64,000 bases of DNA from an uncultured Bacilli bacterium (GTDB lineage: Bacteria > Bacillota_I > Bacilli_A > RF39 > UBA660). Each line of letters begins with the position of its first letter. Position 1 is the stretch's first letter. The notes beneath the pieces are model-generated. The model was given only the letters and a program-made list of their open reading frames with translations, made no database searches and was not told where the DNA came from. The translations under genes and the position numbers were made by a program. Below, piece by piece: positions 60,421-64,000 of the stretch. The stretch is from NCBI GenBank assembly GCA_934098565.1, contig CAKOON010000003.1, positions 135,428-199,427 of the forward strand, in the 5' to 3' direction.

Positions 60421-60765
60421 ATGTTAGAAAAAGGCTTTAATGACTGTTTAATTCGCAAATTCTGTGATAAAAATTACTTAACGGGAAAATGTACTCACTT
60501 TAGGGTGCCAGCTAATCCTGAAGAAGGATTTAATTTTGAATATGTTTTAATAGTCCCAGAACTTATAAAGAATAATACTAAACTAATTTTAGAGTGGATG
60601 AATTACAGCACATAAAAACATTTCACTGAAGAAGAAGGAATAGAATACCTTTATGAAAAATCTAAATCTTTTAGGCATCCTATTTATTACTGTAATTCTG
60701 ATACTAATTATTGTATTTTGCTCCCATTAATTCCTAGGTACTATGATAGCAAATTAAATTTTTGA
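60421..60765 (+). pseudogene. Gene interrupted by an in-frame TAA
   Basis: A 64-codon frame (MLEKGFNDCLIRKFC on, with LIVPELIKNNTKLILEWMN near its end) stops at TAA 60613-60615. The same frame continues for 49 more codons (KHFTEEEGIEYLYEKSKSF, RHPIYYCNSDTNYCILLPL, RYYDSKLNF) to TGA 60763-60765. Both parts are protein-like and read as one protein. AGAAAGGAG precedes the ATG. Family not recognised. Nonsense mutation, or less likely a sequencing error or read-through. Confidence 0.7.
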
Positions 60766-61125
60766 GGATGTTGTTGATAAAGATTAATATCATGAACGTT
60801 CATAGAGGATTTATTTTTAAGATAAAAAAGACATTTATCATTTCTACAAAAATAAACATCAAAATTTTCACAAATAGTAAATTTTTGCCATTACGGCGTT
60901 TAATTGGCTTGATATTATTATCTTTGATAAGTTGCTTTTAGCAAAAGGTTCAATAATAGCTGGAGCATCAATATTAAATAAACGGTATTTAACATCATCA
61001 GGTTTATCATCAAGATGATTAACTTCATCAACTTTAATAAATTTGGAAAGAAAGATAATAATTTTCCAAATAAAGTTATTAATTTTATTCAAAAACGCAA
61101 TAACAAGTGATATAATTTTATACAT
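60741..61125 (-). pseudogene. Frameshifted minus-strand gene
   Basis: Minus-strand frame from 61125 (MYKIISLVIAFLNKINNF on, a membrane-like N-terminus, then NHLDDKPDDVKYRLFNIDAP) stops at 60868 shortly after MAKI. Shifting frame at an AAAAATTT run lets it continue as TICENFDVYFCRNDKCLFYL and KNKSSMNVHDINLYQQHP to TAG near 60741. Protein-like on both sides of the shift. Family unknown. Confidence 0.45.
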
Positions 61126-61292
61126 GCATATACCTTGTTTCTAAGTGTTATGGTTCTAAAAAAAACATTATAGAGGAATATGCCATTTTTTGATAGAGAT
61201 AAAATGATATTTCTATATAAAAATCAATCCCAAAAATAGGGGATGATTGAAAAAATATAGAAATTCATTGAAAAATAAAGAAAAAAGAGTGG

Positions 61293-61318
61293 TAGTGTAT
61301 AAAACTATTCACACTACT
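61293..61318. other. 7-bp hairpin before the GNAT gene
   Basis: GTAGTGT/ACACTAC with a 12-base loop, 20 bases before the GNAT start. Possible operator or leader structure. The rest of 61126-61337 shows nothing clear. Confidence 0.4.
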
Positions 61319-61337
61319 AATATAAGGGCAATGAGCA

Positions 61338-61778
61338 ATGAATTATGAATTAGTAAAATCTTCTAATAAAGATATAGATAGATTAGTTGAATATAAAAAA
61401 AAGACTGTTTACGAGTATGCTAAAGATTTAGCGAGAGAAGATATTGATAGGATAAATAATTATATAATAAAGGAAATTCCTAATTTAATTAATGATTACT
61501 ATAATATAGTAGTTAATAACAAAATTGTAGGGTGTTTATTATTAACTAGAAAAGATAATGTTAATTTGTTAGATGAAATTTATATTGAAAATGATTATCG
61601 CAATAAGAAAATTGGTACAAACATAATAAAAGATATTTTAAAAAATAATGATACTGTCTACTTATGGGTGTACAAAGATAATAAAAAGGCTATATCTTTA
61701 TATAAAAGAATGGGATTTAACATTTGTGAAAGTACTGATACCAGATATTATATGGGTTTTAAGAAAAAGTGTGATTAA
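61338..61778 (+). CDS. GNAT-family N-acetyltransferase
   Basis: 146 aa GNAT fold: IVGCLLLTRKDNVNLLDEIY, then DYRNKKIGTNII (acetyl-CoA loop), YLWVYKDNKKAISLYKRMGF and the final YYMGFKK strand. Substrate unknown. Confidence 0.88.
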   Translation: MNYELVKSSNKDIDRLVEYKKKTVYEYAKDLAREDIDRINNYIIKEIPNLINDYYNIVVNNKIVGCLLLTRKDNVNLLDEIYIENDYRNKKIGTNIIKDILKNNDTVYLWVYKDNKKAISLYKRMGFNICESTDTRYYMGFKKKCD

Positions 61779-61871
61779 GAAAAAAATATAAATAGCTATA
61801 TAAAAAGATGATAGGTTTTATCTTTAAAAATTATTAAATATATGTATAATAGTCAGTAATTAGGAGGCAGT

Positions 61872-62537
61872 ATGTCAAAGGAGCAAGATGTAATTAATTA
61901 TTATGTTTTATGTAATAAATTGAAAAATGTTATAAGAACTGGGTGGCTTGATTGGAAAGTTCAAAGAAATAGGTTAGAAAGTATTGCTGAACATATTTAT
62001 GGGGTGCAAATGCTGGCTATTGCGATGAAGAGTGTATATCAATATGATATAGATATTATGAAAGTAATTTATATGCTGGCTATTCATGAGTTAGGAGAAA
62101 CCATAATTGGTGATTTAACTCAATTTCAAATTAGTAAGGAAGAAAAAGAAAAAAAAGAACATGAGGCTGTTCATAGTATCTTATCATCTTTAATTGATGG
62201 GGATAAAATTGAAGAGTTGTTTTTAGAATTTGATTCTCATGCGACGGCGGAGGCTTTATTTGCGTATCAATGTGATAAATTAGAATGTGATCTTCAGTGC
62301 AAATTATATGATCAAGAAGGTTGTGTGGATTTAAAACAACAAGAAGGTAATGCTACGGCTGATAACGAATTAGTAAAAAAATTATTAGAAAATGGTCAAT
62401 CCTGGTCAGATATGTGGTTAGAGTTTGGGCAGAGAAAGTATCCGTACGATAAAAATTTTCGGGCTGTATCGGAGTATGCCAAAAATAATTATATTGAGGA
62501 AGAAATTACAAAAAAATTAATAAAAAAAGATAAATAA
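61872..62537 (+). CDS. HD-domain hydrolase (YfbR/HDDC2-like) with HE in place of HD
   Basis: 221 aa. RNRLESIAEHIYGVQMLA gives the first His. The normal HD pair reads HE (AIHELGETIIGDLT), and the distal Asp is in AYQCDKLECDLQ. The family removes phosphate from deoxynucleoside monophosphates. The Asp-to-Glu change at a metal ligand may alter or abolish activity. GGAGG precedes the ATG. Confidence 0.8.
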   Translation: MSKEQDVINYYVLCNKLKNVIRTGWLDWKVQRNRLESIAEHIYGVQMLAIAMKSVYQYDIDIMKVIYMLAIHELGETIIGDLTQFQISKEEKEKKEHEAVHSILSSLIDGDKIEELFLEFDSHATAEALFAYQCDKLECDLQCKLYDQEGCVDLKQQEGNATADNELVKKLLENGQSWSDMWLEFGQRKYPYDKNFRAVSEYAKNNYIEEEITKKLIKKDK

Positions 62538-62543
62538 GAACTG

Positions 62544-62573
62544 AGATAGATTTATAATGAGTCTATCTTTTTT
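62544..62573 (+). terminator. Terminator after the HD gene
   Basis: AGATAGA/TCTATCT with an 11-base loop and a T run. Confidence 0.8.
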
Positions 62574-62739
62574 AAGTTTAAAAATAGAGAAACTATGGGA
62601 AAATCAAATGATTTTTAAAGTAGGGTATGGTATAATTTTTAACAGATTTAAGGAATATTAGAAATAAAAATTATTAAAGATTAGGGGGGATTCTAACTTA
62701 TAATAAATTGAAATTTTAAATACTAAGGATGAGAAAAAA

Positions 62740-62756
62740 GGCAACAATTTGTTGCC
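62740..62756. promoter_or_regulatory. Palindrome before dinD, possible operator
   Basis: GGCAACA-ATT-TGTTGCC, a perfect 7-bp dyad 34 bases before the dinD frame. DinD is an SOS gene in other bacteria, but this is not the Bacillus LexA box (CGAAC-N4-GTTCG). An operator role is inferred. Confidence 0.4.
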
Positions 62757-62789
62757 AAATTAACTTTACTACTAATTAAAAAATTTAAG

Positions 62790-63653
62790 ATGACTAGCAT
62801 GAGGATGATTGCAAATGAATATACTAATAGTATTTTTGAAAATATAAAACGCATAGATGATTATGGAAATGAATATTGGTGTGCTAGGGGATTACAAAAA
62901 GTATTAGAATACAAGGATTGGAGAAATTTTCAAAAAGTAATAGATAAAGCGATTTTATCAGCAAATAACAGTGTTTCCTACAAAGAAGATTGGGTTGTTG
63001 CGGTTAACAAGCCAATAAAAACTGGTAAAGGAAAAGAAGAGATTATTAAAGATTATAAACTATCAAGATATATATGTTATTTAATAGTGCAAAATGCTGA
63101 TCCAAGTAAGGCAGTTGTAGCTTTAGGACAAACTTATTTTGCAATACAAACAAGAAAACAAGAGATAACAGAACTAGAATATGACTTGTTATCAGATGAT
63201 GAAAAAAGATTTTATCAAAGAAAGTTAACGAAACAAGGTAATTATACTTTACAAAGAGTTGCAGTAAGAGCCAGCGTTAAAAATATGGCTGAATTTCATA
63301 ATGCCGGATATAAAGGATTATATAACGGGGATACTGCTGATGATATATTTAAAAGAAAAAAACTAAGATATAGAGAAGATATTTTAGATAATATGAATGA
63401 AGATGAGTTAGTTGCTAATTTATTTAGAATAAATCAAACTAAGCAAAAACTTATAAGAGATAATGTAAAAGGTGAAAAATAAGCAACAGATGTGCATTAT
63501 GAGGTAGGTAAAAAGGTAAGAAAGGCCATTGCTGATATCGAGGGTATGATGCCAGAAGATATGCCGACACCTGAAAAAAGTTTAAAGAAACTTGAAAAAG
63601 AAAAGAAAAAATTAGAAATAAAAGAACAAAAGATGCTTGAGAAAACCAAATAA
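62790..63653 (+). pseudogene. dinD: DNA-damage-inducible protein D with in-frame stop
   Basis: The first 230 codons match DinD (YGNEYWCARGLQKVLEYKDW, AVNKPIKTGKGKEEIIKDYK, LSRYICYLIVQNADPSK, AEFHNAGYKGLYNG). TAA at 63480-63482 interrupts the frame, which then continues with the expected DinD ending (ATDVHYEVGKKVRKAI, IEGMMPEDMPTPEKSLKKLE) to TAA 63651-63653. The stop probably arose from GAA. The truncated protein may retain part of its function. The start is ambiguous among three ATGs with no clear ribosome site. Confidence 0.82.
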
Positions 63654-63716
63654 AATAGTAAGTTGCATATGGTGTAAGACTATTTATGCTACCCAAAAAT
63701 TTTAAGGAGAAAACTT

Positions 63717-63939
63717 ATGGAAGAAAATGAATTAGATAAAAAATCAGTTACCGAGAAATGCTCGTTAACTGCTGATGACGGAAAAAAATATAATACTGAA
63801 GTTTATAGTTTAGATGCTGTAATTGCCGTTGGATAATAGAATTGATTCTAAAAAAGCCACCGACTATTATTTAAATTCTATCGTACTTTTACTGGAACCT
63901 GTAGAAAAATTATTACGTTTTATAAAAATTAAATTTTAA
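63717..63939 (+). pseudogene. RhuM-type gene remnant, frameshifted
   Basis: AAGGAG and an ATG at 63717 open a 39-codon frame (ENELDKKSVTEKC, LTADDGKKYNTEVYSLDAVI) ending at TAA 63834. The next frame continues DNRIDSKKATDYYLN and LLLEPVEKLLRF to TAA 63937-63939. The pattern LDKxSVxxK..TADDGKKYNT.xYxLDAxIAVGxRxxSKxAT is that of the RhuM virulence-protein family, which is normally over 300 aa. It is broken and truncated. Confidence 0.7.
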
Positions 63940-64000
63940 CTATTTAAAAAGTAAACCATTTCTGATTTACTTTTATAAATTATAAATATTTATTACTATT

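Noticed and set aside
63451..63696. Minus-strand frame opposite the end of dinD
   Set aside because: Antisense of a strongly protein-like DinD ending; no ribosome site.
1..64000. Mycoplasma-type genetic code (TGA as Trp)
   Set aside because: Trp is encoded by TGG in conserved positions, and TGA serves as stop in prp and others.

Overview
The window is AT-rich chromosomal DNA from a low-GC Bacillota-type bacterium, most likely an uncultured Bacilli lineage close to the RF39/Mollicutes-related gut groups. The lineage is inferred from protein style only. Firmicute markers visible in the sequence are PolC, an L27 precursor with its Prp protease, PrkC/Stp, RsgA, AddAB, SpoVS and YlxM. Trp is read from TGG and TGA ends genes such as prp, so the standard code applies. 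MurF-like and Ddl ligases imply a peptidoglycan wall.

Layout. 1-5.9 kb: the 3' part of polC, an L21 leader with rplU-prp-rpmA, and a HerA-like ATPase. 5.9-12 kb: an accessory island holding a diversity-generating retroelement (DGR). It has a membrane-anchored variable protein with its variable repeat (VR), an Rpn-type nuclease, an inverted second template-like repeat, the template repeat (TR), a MutS-domain-I-like protein, an Avd-like protein, the reverse transcriptase and a small downstream ORF. 12-13.5 kb: a minus-strand HipA-like kinase plus HIRAN/HipA-N protein pair. 13.7-18 kb: a minimal Tad/Flp-like secretion operon whose TadA-type ATPase has lost catalytic motifs. 18.4-23.3 kb: rlmN-stp-prkC-rsgA-rpe. 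23.3-32.2 kb: XRE regulator, recG, addB, addA, and gene-free stretches with at least three candidate small RNAs.

32.5-45 kb: pyk, alpha/beta hydrolase, membrane MurF-like ligase, ddl, a prepilin-like protein, ftsY-fhs-ylxM, PAP2 phosphatase, a SipW-type exported protein, trpS. 45-54.5 kb: an unknown helical protein divergent from a sigma-70 factor with an unrecognised N-terminal half, cysteine desulfurase, SDR, methionine-gamma-lyase-like enzyme, TMBIM protein, spoVS, sufB. 55-60.3 kb: ssb and then a run of small enzymes (HD, Nudix-like, ADP-ribosylglycohydrolase, DUF402, DUF488, cysteine hydrolase, P-loop kinase, uracil-DNA glycosylase-like) that may act on NAD/ADP-ribose and nucleotides. 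60.4-64 kb: a decaying right edge with four broken genes, including dinD and a RhuM-type gene.

The most striking system is the DGR. Over 104 aligned bases, VR and TR differ at 16 positions, and every difference lies at a TR adenine. The changes fall in AAY codons near the C-terminus of a surface-type protein. This is the signature of adenine-directed mutagenic retrohoming. A second, GC-rich, TR-like sequence in inverted orientation suggests a second template, or a relic of one.
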